Assembly: GCA_027365835.1 (NCBI GenBank)
Contig: DAHXLU010000106.1
Coordinates: 1-23,596 of the forward strand
Reading direction: 5' to 3'
From: JAJZMA01 sp021850405
GTDB lineage: Bacteria; Chloroflexota; Dormibacteria; Aeolococcales; Aeolococcaceae
DNA: 23,596 nt
How positions within the stretch are numbered: the stretch's first letter is position 1; each line of letters begins with the position of its first letter. Under the pieces are notes generated by a model, which saw nothing but the letters and a program-made list of their open reading frames with translations, did not search any database and had not been told where the DNA came from. The position numbers and the translations under genes are program-made. Shown piece after piece: positions 16,510 through 23,596 of the stretch.

Positions 16510-17205
16510 TTAGGGTGAAGCGGTGCGTGACTTGCGGTGATATCTTACGCGTGTAGTGGTACAGGTTCCTGCCGTATTGGGCAGTGTGATGGTGAGGGTT
16601 TTCGCTTGGACAGTTCCCGATGGCGCCACCGGACCAACGGCAAGGATGCATTGATTGACCTGCAGTGTCGAGCTCGTTGCTGTCGTGATTTTTGTCACCT
16701 GCACTGTCGTGGGAATGGACACGGAAACGACCGCACCTGATGACGCGCGCAGTGTGAGCGATGTCGGTGTGACGGCTGTCACCATTCCCACAGCGGCGCC
16801 TGTCCTGTGCGTTGTCGCGCCTGCGCTGGATGAGGCCTGTGGCGTATGCGTGGCAGTGCATCTGCCCGCAGGTGTGACGGATACCCGGGACGCATTGATT
16901 GAGGCATTGGCTGCCCACTGTCCAAATACAGCAACACACAGTCCGGTTGTGATTGCAGAGAGAGGCACTGTCTCAAGCTGGTCGACTCGGGTTTTGGAAG
17001 TGTAGTCCACAGGTACATCGCCATGGATACCGGTGAGCGTGAGAGTGGTTGCGTTGACCGCGACAAGTTGGCCGGAGGCGCTGCCGCCTTTGTGGGCGTG
17101 AGTAGTGGGGGTGGGCGATGAGTGTGGTGTGGTTGCGGTTACAGAACCGCAACCAGCGAGCATGACCATGGTGATTCCCACTGTGCACAGGATGCGTATG
17201 TTCAT
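16510..17205 (-). CDS. Lipoprotein with duplicated DUF5666-like beta-rich repeats
   Basis: 231 residues beginning with a lipoprotein signal peptide: basic MNIR, a hydrophobic core and lipobox LAGC with lipidated Cys19. After a Ser/Thr/His-rich linker come two similar segments: GQLVAVNATTLTLTG ending in NASRVSVT, and GMVTAVTPTSLTLRA ending in AKTLTIT. Each holds one Cys in its middle (TTGLCVAVFG; VNQCILAVG). The pattern 'G.v..v....ltl....g....v......v' resembles DUF5666-type domains. A strong GAAGGAGAG precedes the ATG, and the gene lies 21 bp after the MacB-type permease, so it is probably the last gene of that operon. An accessory role in the transport system at the cell surface is an inference from position only. 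Confidence 0.78.
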   Translation of the reverse strand: MNIRILCTVGITMVMLAGCGSVTATTPHSSPTPTTHAHKGGSASGQLVAVNATTLTLTGIHGDVPVDYTSKTRVDQLETVPLSAITTGLCVAVFGQWAANASINASRVSVTPAGRCTATHTPQASSSAGATTHRTGAAVGMVTAVTPTSLTLRASSGAVVSVSIPTTVQVTKITTATSSTLQVNQCILAVGPVAPSGTVQAKTLTITLPNTAGTCTTTRVRYHRKSRTASP

Positions 17206-17226
17206 GGGACTCTCCTTCGCCTGTAG

Positions 17227-18435
17227 CTACTGGTAGTGGAGTGCATCGATTGGTGCGAGCCGGGCGGCGCGCGAGGCCGGGTATACGCCAAAGACGATAC
17301 CGACGAATACCGATACGGTCACCGCGATGATGATGGGTGGCAGAGTGATGTCCATGGGGATGTGTGCCAGGCGCGGGACAATCAGTCCCGTTGTGAGTGC
17401 CAGTCCTACTCCGAGAAGCCCTCCAACACCGGTGAGGACCGCCGCCTCGATTACAAACTGGCGAAAAAGATCTGACGGGGTAGCTCCCAGTGCCTTTCGC
17501 AGTCCTATTTCGGTCGTGCGTTCAGTCACCGACACCAGCATGATATTCATGACGCCAATCCCGCCGACTAGAAGCGCAATGGCAGCAACGCTCGCGAGAA
17601 GGATAGTCAGAGTTCCGGTGATTGCCTGTGCGGTGCTAAAGAGCTGTGTCGGAGTCGTGATCTGGAAGTTCGCGTTGGCGGGGTCTGAGATATGGTGGGT
17701 CTGGAGAAGAAGTTGGTCTGCCTCCTGGTACGCGGACCCTATCGTCGCCTGACTTGTCGCGCTCAGCATGATGCGCTGGACGACGGGTCCAAAGAAGTCA
17801 TTCTGTGCCGTAGTGATGGGGATGACAGCAAGGTCGTCCAGATTCGCGAATCCCTGGCTCCCTATGGGCGTGAGAATGCCAATTACGGTGAAGGGAACAC
17901 CATTGAGTGTGACGGAACTTCCGGGTCCGACCTGCAGTTCCTGCGCCGTGACCGCACCCAGAACCATGACTTGCGCCGACGATGCGACATCTTTTGTGGT
18001 GAGGAATCTTCCCACGGCCACGCTTCGGGCGTTGGCCACGAGCCAGCCTGGCGTGCTCCCCGAGACTGTTGTGGTCCAGTTCGAGTACTGGCTCACCAGT
18101 GTGGTCTGGCCCTGTACGACGGGGGCCACGGCAGCAATAGCGGGGGCGTCGGTGCGGTTGGCCAGGCCTGTTGCATCCGCCATGGTCAGGGTGCTCGCGC
18201 TGCCCGCGCCGCCTCGCACCCCGCTTGATACGGTGGAGCCAGGCATGATGGTGAGCAGATTGGTCCCCAGGGAGGAGATGCGTGCCGACACGCTCGCCGA
18301 GGATGCCTCACCAATCCCTACTGTGCAGATGACAGCGGCAACACCAAAAAGGATTCCGAGCATTGTAAGAGCGGAACGCATCCTGTGCCCCAGAAGGCTG
18401 AGCATTCCGGTGGCGACGGTGTTGTACCAGCTCAT
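17227..18435 (-). CDS. MacB-type ABC transporter permease (FtsX family)
   Basis: 402-residue membrane component of a mechanotransmission-type ABC exporter. One N-terminal membrane segment (SALTMLGILFGVAAVICTVG) is followed by a large extracytoplasmic MacB-like domain (about residues 45-265), then the FtsX domain with three membrane segments, including the signature GIGVMNIMLVSVTERTTEIG and RKALGATP, and ends in YPASRAARLAPIDALHYQ. This is the layout of MacB permeases whose ATPase is a separate protein. The ATG overlaps the ATPase stop by 4 bp. Together with the adaptor it should form an export system. Family members export antimicrobial peptides, macrolides or toxins; the substrate here is unknown. 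Confidence 0.93.
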   Translation of the reverse strand: MSWYNTVATGMLSLLGHRMRSALTMLGILFGVAAVICTVGIGEASSASVSARISSLGTNLLTIMPGSTVSSGVRGGAGSASTLTMADATGLANRTDAPAIAAVAPVVQGQTTLVSQYSNWTTTVSGSTPGWLVANARSVAVGRFLTTKDVASSAQVMVLGAVTAQELQVGPGSSVTLNGVPFTVIGILTPIGSQGFANLDDLAVIPITTAQNDFFGPVVQRIMLSATSQATIGSAYQEADQLLLQTHHISDPANANFQITTPTQLFSTAQAITGTLTILLASVAAIALLVGGIGVMNIMLVSVTERTTEIGLRKALGATPSDLFRQFVIEAAVLTGVGGLLGVGLALTTGLIVPRLAHIPMDITLPPIIIAVTVSVFVGIVFGVYPASRAARLAPIDALHYQ

Positions 18436-19136
18436 CCGGTCTCCTCCACAAAACGCCCATCGCGCATATGGATCGCCCTGTTTGCCGCAGCGGCGACATC
18501 TGCCTCGTGAGTGATCATGAGAATGCTGCGCCCCGACACATTCAGGGAGCGCAGAAGGCTCAGGATGCCCGCCGTGGACGTAGAATCGAGGTTGCCGGTT
18601 GGTTCATCGGCGAGGATGAGATCGGGGTCGGTCACCAACGCGCGTGCGATTGCGACACGCTGCTGTTGCCCGCCCGACAGTTCGGTGGGACGATGCTCGA
18701 CGCGATGGGAGAGTTCCACCATCTCGAGTGCGGCCATTGCTCGCTCCCGCCTGTCGGATGCGTTCCTGTAGACGAGTGGAAGTTCCACATTGCGCCACGC
18801 TGACAGCCGCGGCAGAAGGTGAAACTGCTGGAAGACAAAGCCAATTCTCCGGTTGCGAACCCGCGCAAGCTGTGGCTCAGAAAACGCTGACACGTCCTCC
18901 CCGTCGAAGAGATAGCGGCCCGAGGTGAGCGTATCAAGGCATCCCACGATGTTCATCAGGGTGGTCTTCCCCGATCCGGAAGGGCCCATCACGGCAACAT
19001 AGTCGCCCCGCTGAATGCACAGATTTACATTGCTTATAGCATGTACGGTCGTGTCACCAGACCCGTAGCTCTTGGACGCGTTATCCAGATGAAGAATAGC
19101 TGGTGTTGGCATCGGCTTCCACGCAGCAGTCATCAT
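18432..19136 (-). CDS. ABC transporter ATP-binding protein (MacB/LolD type)
   Basis: ATPase partner of the neighbouring permease, 234 residues. Walker A is GPSGSGKTT at 51-59, the Q-loop Gln is at about 103-104 in VFQQFHLLPRL, the signature LSGGQQQR begins at 153, Walker B is LILADEPTGNLDS from 173, and the switch His is 210 (MITHEAD). NLDS and the Q-loop context are typical of the MacB/LolD/FtsE clade. It overlaps the adaptor gene upstream and the permease gene downstream by 4 bp each. The ATG at 19136 is followed by a second ATG; either could start. All catalytic residues are present. Confidence 0.95.
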   Translation of the reverse strand: MMTAAWKPMPTPAILHLDNASKSYGSGDTTVHAISNVNLCIQRGDYVAVMGPSGSGKTTLMNIVGCLDTLTSGRYLFDGEDVSAFSEPQLARVRNRRIGFVFQQFHLLPRLSAWRNVELPLVYRNASDRRERAMAALEMVELSHRVEHRPTELSGGQQQRVAIARALVTDPDLILADEPTGNLDSTSTAGILSLLRSLNVSGRSILMITHEADVAAAANRAIHMRDGRFVEETG

Positions 19137-20686
19137 GGCCTTGCGCCCTTTCCACCTCGTGTGGCGCCGCCACCGCCGGGGAATGCGGCTGCTCCCAGTT
19201 TCCCCTTTCTGGGGAGAATTGTTGTCGCGGGCACCTGACTCGTGATTGAGGCGAGGATGACTGTCTCACCCTGAGAGAGACCAGAGAGAATCTGGGTGGT
19301 GGTCGCATCCGAGGCCCCCAATTGCACGGAGACTGGGACCGACTGGCCGTTCCGAAGGACATCCACCGTGCTGCCGGATGTCGTCGTATGGATGGCGCTG
19401 GTGGGAACGGTGAGCACGCCGACGGCACGGTTGATGATGATGTTTACGGCGGCTGAGGCTCCAGCCCGTATGCTGCCAGTGGAGTTACTGACAGTCACGG
19501 TTACGGGGAAGGTGGCGACGCCTGCAGAGATGGTGGCCTCTGGCGCCACTGCAGTGACCGTGCCGAGAAGCGACTGTGTTGCACCGGCGGGCACGATCTC
19601 TGCGCTCTGTCCAATTGCAACTTGGTTTATCTGTGCATCGCTGACGGTCCCCACCACGGAGAAGGTGCCAGCCCCGATGATAACAAAGTGAGGGGTTGCG
19701 TTCGCTGCTGCTCCCCCCGCCGGTGAGACCTGTGCTCCGACTGTTGTGTTGATCTGGGCAACAACCCCGTTGGCAGGCGACGTGAGGGTGGCGTCGGCAA
19801 GATTTTTTGTTGCCTCCTGCACATTGACCTGGTCGATTGTGACCTGGTCTCTGGCGGACTGGATCTGTGCAGGCGTTCCACCTGCCTCCAGAGCGGCAAG
19901 GTCAGCGCGGGCTGATGCCAGTTGCTGCTGTGCCGCTGCGATCTGCTCATTGCCCTGATTGGTGCTCTGCGTGTTCTTGAGTTGCACCGTTTCTACCCCA
20001 TATTGGGCCGCCTGAAGGGTGGATGAATCTTTTGATAACTGTTGCTGGTCGGTCGCGACCTGGGCGTTGGCCGCCTGGCACTGCTGTCCATCGCTTGCCG
20101 TTCCACATGCTGCGGCCTGTTGCTGCTGGGCCGTGATGAGTGTGGCGGTATCCGAGGAGACCTGCGCCTGATCGGTCACCACCTGTGATCTGGCAATGGT
20201 TAATGCTTCCGCGTTGAGGGCAGCATTGTCTGCAGCATTTGTCTGGGCACTGGAAAGTGCCAGCTGTGCCGATGCTATTGCATCATTGCCCTGCGCGAGC
20301 TGGCCGGGCGTTGCACCTGCCTGTGCCTGGGAGAGCTGTGCCTGTGCGGAGGCGAGTTGAGCCTGACTAATCGTGAGGGCATCCTGGAGCGGGGTGGCCA
20401 CGAGCGTTGCGAGCACCTCTCCGCTCGTCACGTCCTCTCCTACCTGAACGGGGATGGTCGCAACCTGGCCCGCGACAGCGAAGTTGACATCCGCCACTGT
20501 TGTGGGCATGAGGTTGCCAGCCATTCCAAGGGTCTGTGTCACTGTTCCTACCGTGACGGTCGTGGTCTGGTACTTCGCCGAGGGGGCGTTGCTTCTCGCA
20601 TAGGCAACTCCTGCCACCGCCACTACGATGAGGGTGATGGCTGCGATAACGAGAGATAGACGTTTTTCAGGAAGGACGCCCCTCAT
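19133..20686 (-). CDS. MacA/HlyD-like periplasmic adaptor (membrane fusion protein)
   Basis: 517 residues with an N-terminal membrane anchor (about 11-32, LVIAAITLIVVAVAGVAYA). A first biotinyl-lipoyl-like half follows (VNFAVAGQVATIPVQVGEDV), then a very long Ala/Gln/Ser-rich coiled coil (about 105-300), the second lipoyl half (ATLTSPANGVVAQINTTVG), a beta-barrel domain (GTFSVVGTVSDAQINQVAIG) and a C-terminal membrane-proximal domain. The last 25 residues are Gly/Arg-rich. The coiled coil holds a repeated unit (AGATPGQLAQG and AGGTPAQIQSA), marking the two arms of the hairpin. This length and an insert with two cysteines (AACGTASDGQQCQ) exceed E. coli MacA (371 residues). First gene of the operon; it overlaps the ATPase gene by 4 bp. 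Confidence 0.92.
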   Translation of the reverse strand: MRGVLPEKRLSLVIAAITLIVVAVAGVAYARSNAPSAKYQTTTVTVGTVTQTLGMAGNLMPTTVADVNFAVAGQVATIPVQVGEDVTSGEVLATLVATPLQDALTISQAQLASAQAQLSQAQAGATPGQLAQGNDAIASAQLALSSAQTNAADNAALNAEALTIARSQVVTDQAQVSSDTATLITAQQQQAAACGTASDGQQCQAANAQVATDQQQLSKDSSTLQAAQYGVETVQLKNTQSTNQGNEQIAAAQQQLASARADLAALEAGGTPAQIQSARDQVTIDQVNVQEATKNLADATLTSPANGVVAQINTTVGAQVSPAGGAAANATPHFVIIGAGTFSVVGTVSDAQINQVAIGQSAEIVPAGATQSLLGTVTAVAPEATISAGVATFPVTVTVSNSTGSIRAGASAAVNIIINRAVGVLTVPTSAIHTTTSGSTVDVLRNGQSVPVSVQLGASDATTTQILSGLSQGETVILASITSQVPATTILPRKGKLGAAAFPGGGGATRGGKGARP

Positions 20687-20748
20687 TTCAGGCTCTGGTG
20701 TGTGGATGAACGAGGGTACCGTCCTTCATGTGCGGCTGGGTCGGACAA

Positions 20749-20764
20749 CAGGTGGGCACACCTG
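20749..20764. promoter_or_regulatory. Inverted repeat CAGGTG-N4-CACCTG, candidate operator
   Basis: A perfect 6-bp inverted repeat with a 4-bp centre (GGCA) lies about 63 bp upstream of the adaptor gene start, where a promoter/operator of the export operon would be expected. No adjacent regulator gene was found, and the -10/-35 elements are not clear. It may equally be a small hairpin in the leader or chance. Confidence 0.3.
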
Positions 20765-20792
20765 AAACGGTAGGCTGCATGAGCTAACAGTA

Positions 20793-21555
20793 TCAAGACA
20801 TCCGTGAGAGATCGATGAAATCTCTGTGCATGGCGCTCAGTTTGTCCCAGAACATTTGCACCTCCGTTTCATGCTTCCCGGACCAGCCGTACTGCACCAG
20901 CCATTTTTAGTTTCCGATTGGAAAGAGGGCGGTACTGCAACAGCTCAAATGAGTTGAGGCAGGTTTCACAAATCTTATTAAGCGCATTCTTGGCATAGGC
21001 GCTACCCTATTGCGAGACGGCCGACCAAGCTGGGAGCAATGGCTTCCGTATCTCGATAAGCACTTGTGCAATGGCCAACTTGTCCATCGGAACCCGCTTC
21101 TTCAACATCTGCTCTGCCCCCTGCCACCATCCGGGGAGGTCGGTGCCAATGGACTGTAATGACGTCAATCGTGCTGGTATCATCACTGGAGCACGACACC
21201 ACAGGAGTAAGGATCCAGATCCCGTGCTCAAGTATCGCCGGTGGGCTGTTGATGCCGAGCCCGGTCTCACTCAGGATCGCCACCGCGTAGCATGGAAGAG
21301 GTTCATCAAGCCTGACTGCACGCCTCAGGTCCGGCTGTCAACACCTCCTCGCCTACAAGGAGAGCACCATACGAGACTGCTGCCTGGATCGCACGCTCTG
21401 GGAGGCTTCGATACGGGGGGATTCCAATACTTCGGCCTTTCGGAAGCGCTGCAGTCCAGGACGAGGCTCACGGGACTGCGCGTACCCCTGATGCATGCCT
21501 GCCTCTGGAGCACCATGGGGGCGACCGTATTGAGGTCGAAGATCTGCATTCCCAT
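20793..21555 (-). pseudogene. Decayed gene of unknown family, several frame changes
   Basis: Reading leftward, protein-like segments continue one into another across different frames. They are MGMQIFDLNTVAPMVLQRQ (from 21555), then SIGIPPYRSLPERAIQAAV and SYGALLVGEEVLTAGPE, then LDEPLPCYAVAILSETGLGI, then PGWWQGAEQMLKKRVPMD and AIAQVLIEIRKPLLPAW. After an in-frame TAG at 21007-21009 the frame continues as KNALNKICETCLNSFELLQ, and after another shift as WLVQYGWSGKHETEVQMFWD, closing with a TGA at 20793-20795. At least three shifts and one stop are needed to join them, giving roughly 230-250 residues. I do not recognise the family. The consistent order and spacing argue for one eroded gene rather than chance; sequencing errors are the alternative. 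Confidence 0.5.
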
Positions 21556-21644
21556 GGGTTGAACCGCCCCGGGTTTCCTGTGAGGACGAGTCGGGCAACT
21601 TTATGGACAGCCTGGGGCAGTTATGGTTGGCAACCTGTATAAGC

Positions 21645-23255
21645 TCAGCCAAGCCCAGTTCCGGCTGTCCCTGGTAGTGTCTTACCCGGGGCAGCAAGGG
21701 CACTGCACTCTTTTTGTACCTGCTCTACCGTTGGCTGGTGAGATGCACTCCAGCTGCGCCACAGCAGGTGCACCTCGGCCACTGAACTGTCACTGGCAGG
21801 GCTCCGCGATGGCCGCACGTACCCTGTTTTTAGCGCCTGTGCTGCAGCCCCCCTGGGATAGTAGGCCCGGTGTTCTCCGTTCAGTTCCACGTCAAAGTAG
21901 CAGCCCCATCTTTTGGCCGCCACCCTGATCTCACTGTCAGTGCTCATCCGGATCACCTCGTGGGTGGAATCTGGAACTGGAGGCAGGCTCTCGAGCGTTG
22001 AGGCCCACAGATGCCGGTGGGCATGCGGGACGCTCTGGTCGAACCCGCCGTTCTCCCACGCGATAACGCTTCCACCAAAGCTGTCAGAAAGAAAACGCTG
22101 CCCCAGCCGGGTGAGCACTGCACGTTCAGCCAGAACCGAGTTTTCTGCCTCAGAGAACGTCCCAAGGTGTTTTTTTGGGATGACCAGAAGGTGTCCCCGG
22201 CAGATAGGGTAGGCGTCTGGAATCAGGATAAAGCGCTCGGTCTCAAGAAGCGGACGGGGAGTGGTTCTCGCACAGAATGGATCCGCGCCAGCCGGGAGCG
22301 ATGCTGCCCGGTCCAGTGGGGCGGCAGTCTCTTGCGGCAGGCTGGACGGCACCGGGACATTGCTCCGTGAGGAGAGATAAGGGGCGACCTTTCTTGCGAC
22401 CACCCATCTCTTTCTGCCCTGGTGCCGTGGCAGGTTTTCTGACCCTGGTGGGGGGACATTGACTGGAATAGAGGGCGTCGCTACCGAAGCCACACTGTTC
22501 CTTTCCAGCTGGGCACAGACTGCCGGAATCTGCTGGATGCGGCTTTCCATTACCCGGGTTATCCGGTCAGCCGTCGTGCCAGGTACTCCTGCTGCGGCAA
22601 GGAGTCTGGAGAGTGCTGCGATGTCCAGTCGCTCCAGGCCGGAAAGCAGGCGGGCTGCCTGTGCATCATCCAGAGTGTCAAAGATGCCGCCTACCTGGTC
22701 ATTGGCAGGAGCGGTGCCGTGGGGATGACCACGCATACTCCAGGGCTCATCCCAGGGTTTCTGGACTTCGAAGCTATCCTTGGGTGTACCCTGGGCGCGA
22801 AAGAGTCCAGCTCCGCCAGCTTCGATACGGACGGGCCGGTTTTTCTGGTCTACCAGCAGGTTGTCCATGACCAGACCAACCACGTCCCAATGCGAGAGCA
22901 GGACATCCACCGCCCAGAAGCGCTGCGCCTCAACGCTGATCTGCGGGTGCGCTCTCCACCAGGCTGCCGGGTGGCTGGTGAGACCATCAATCTTGCGTGA
23001 CACGATGAACGCAGTTCTGTCGGCTGGGTTCACTACTACGCGCACATCGGGAATGTCGGATCCCACTCTGGCACCAGCCCATTCGTAAACCCGCATCATT
23101 GCAAGCTCGTTCCATGCATGCTCGCGCGACCTTGCTCTTTTTATGTAGAATTCAGATCCCGAAGGTGAAGCAAACCATCCTCCCGGCTGGCTCCCGCCTT
23201 GGCCCCCAGTTGGGCGGAATCCAGCAAATTCCTGGACTGTTGATGGCAATTGCAT
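21645..23255 (-). CDS. Fusion of a kinase-like domain and a HIT domain
   Basis: 536 residues without signal peptide or membrane segment, so cytoplasmic. Residues 13-165 look like a protein-kinase-like fold: glycine-rich GGSQPGG, candidate ATP-binding Lys39 (FYIKRA), helix Glu50, then HWDVVGL..DN (Asp124, Asn132) as a catalytic loop, and RIEAGGAGLFRAQG, where relatives as I recall them have Asp at the position of Glu145. Residues 255-325 are a variable Pro/Arg-rich linker. Residues 325-425 are a HIT domain (RGHLLVIPKKHLGTF; catalytic triad-like H411-A-H413-R-H415-L-W), as in nucleotide hydrolases/transferases that act on dinucleoside polyphosphates or nucleotidyl adducts. About 110 further residues have no recognised domain. 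ATG 23255 follows an upstream in-frame TAA closely; the ribosome binding site is weak. The HIT call is strong; the kinase-like call is moderate. Confidence 0.8.
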   Translation of the reverse strand: MQLPSTVQEFAGFRPTGGQGGSQPGGWFASPSGSEFYIKRARSREHAWNELAMMRVYEWAGARVGSDIPDVRVVVNPADRTAFIVSRKIDGLTSHPAAWWRAHPQISVEAQRFWAVDVLLSHWDVVGLVMDNLLVDQKNRPVRIEAGGAGLFRAQGTPKDSFEVQKPWDEPWSMRGHPHGTAPANDQVGGIFDTLDDAQAARLLSGLERLDIAALSRLLAAAGVPGTTADRITRVMESRIQQIPAVCAQLERNSVASVATPSIPVNVPPPGSENLPRHQGRKRWVVARKVAPYLSSRSNVPVPSSLPQETAAPLDRAASLPAGADPFCARTTPRPLLETERFILIPDAYPICRGHLLVIPKKHLGTFSEAENSVLAERAVLTRLGQRFLSDSFGGSVIAWENGGFDQSVPHAHRHLWASTLESLPPVPDSTHEVIRMSTDSEIRVAAKRWGCYFDVELNGEHRAYYPRGAAAQALKTGYVRPSRSPASDSSVAEVHLLWRSWSASHQPTVEQVQKECSALAAPGKTLPGTAGTGLG

Positions 23256-23596
23256 CTTTCCACTTTAGCGTCCATCGGTAACCCTGACGCCTGAGTAACA
23301 GCCACGCTACCATCGCGTCATATGCTGCCTGTACGAGTAGTGACCAGGCAGCACCAGCTGCCGCGCCGCTTTCCAATCTGCGCTGTGGCCCTACCTCCCG
23401 CACCGGCCCGGCCTGGTAGCGCTGTATGGAGCAGGTAACTTGCTCTGCCCTGTTTCTAGTAGTCCATGGCGGTAATCACGTTACGAAAACGCTGGATCAG
23501 GACCAGGGGCGTGTGGCAACTGACATCATGGGTGCACTATGTCACGAACCACCAGTCGTCCCCCACTCGTTCTTACAGCAGATCAACTGGAATCAC
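23256..23596. other. Right-edge region upstream of the kinase-HIT gene
   Basis: This region must hold the promoter of the leftward kinase-HIT gene, but no clear -35/-10 pair is visible. A minus-strand frame (GTG 23403 to 23152) has an Ala-rich, partly hydrophobic translation and overlaps the kinase-HIT gene by about 100 bp in another frame; I do not support it as a gene. A plus-strand frame runs off the right edge and is listed separately. Confidence 0.4.
23426..23596 (+). CDS. Possible partial gene running off the right edge
   Basis: From ATG 23426 a frame stays open for 57 codons to the window end. Its translation is balanced and includes LFLVVHGGNHVTKT and ALCHEPPVVPHSFLQQ. It is divergent from the kinase-HIT gene, with about 170 bp between, a plausible place for a shared promoter region. 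There is no strong ribosome binding site and no recognised motif, and the length is too short to judge. It could be the first part of a real gene or a chance frame. Confidence 0.3.
   Translation, partial: MEQVTCSALFLVVHGGNHVTKTLDQDQGRVATDIMGALCHEPPVVPHSFLQQINWNH

Noticed and set aside
16256..16939. 227-codon plus-phase-shadow ORF on the minus strand across the lipoprotein gene
   Set aside because: It lies in another frame of the lipoprotein gene, has Cys/His/Arg-rich unstructured translation and no ribosome binding site; the lipoprotein frame has a signal peptide, lipobox and repeats.
17692..18514. Long plus-strand ORFs (178 and 248 codons) opposite the permease gene
   Set aside because: They are antisense shadows of a clear MacB-type permease and have no recognisable motifs.
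23152..23403. Minus-strand ORF of 83 codons overlapping the start of the kinase-HIT gene
   Set aside because: It overlaps the fusion gene by about 100 bp in another frame, and the overlapping part is out-of-frame fusion-gene sequence. The Ala-rich non-overlapping part is too short to support alone.

Overview
The window looks like a chromosomal segment from a free-living bacterium of moderately high GC (by eye). The MEP isoprenoid genes, a single bifunctional (p)ppGpp enzyme, frequent GTG/TTG starts and tight ATGA-type stop/start overlaps would fit a Chloroflexota/Dormibacterota-like or other deep-branching, mostly monoderm lineage. No rRNA or other phylogenetic marker was compared, so this placement is a weak inference. 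No tRNA, rRNA or CRISPR array was seen.

Layout. (i) 352-1011 (-): a DedA-family membrane protein, divergent from (ii) 1202-3487 (+): topA, with three C-terminal zinc ribbons. (iii) 3488-4108: a gene-poor gap with a truncated transposase C-terminus on the minus strand, next to the start of the large housekeeping cluster. (iv) 4109-12478 (+): rpsB-tsf-pyrH-frr-uppS-cdsA-dxr-rseP-ispG, which combines translation, UMP supply, ribosome recycling and the isoprenoid/lipid-carrier/phospholipid pathway, with a site-2 protease embedded. Most junctions overlap or are under 30 bp. (v) 12596-16208 (+): a proline-rich single-pass membrane protein, a 23-codon leader-like ORF, a full-length bifunctional RelA/SpoT, then three small ORFs of unknown function. 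(vi) 16510-20686 (-): a convergent four-gene block encoding a MacA-like adaptor, a MacB-type ATPase, a MacB-type permease and a lipoprotein with two similar beta-rich repeats. (vii) 20793-21555 (-): a decayed gene with several frame changes. (viii) 21645-23255 (-): a 536-residue protein that appears to fuse a kinase-like domain to a HIT domain. (ix) the right edge, where a short plus-strand ORF runs off the window.

How it works together. Regions i-iv are ordinary core functions. UppS makes the long-chain polyprenyl diphosphate used as cell-wall lipid carrier, from precursors supplied by Dxr and IspG; CdsA makes CDP-diacylglycerol; RpsB, Tsf and Frr serve translation. RelA/SpoT sits just downstream, apparently coupled translationally through a tiny ORF. 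Right of about 16.5 kb the gene content is accessory: an ABC export system, an eroded gene and the kinase-HIT fusion. The most novel-looking items are the kinase-HIT fusion and the ATGA-bridged leader ORF in front of relA/spoT.
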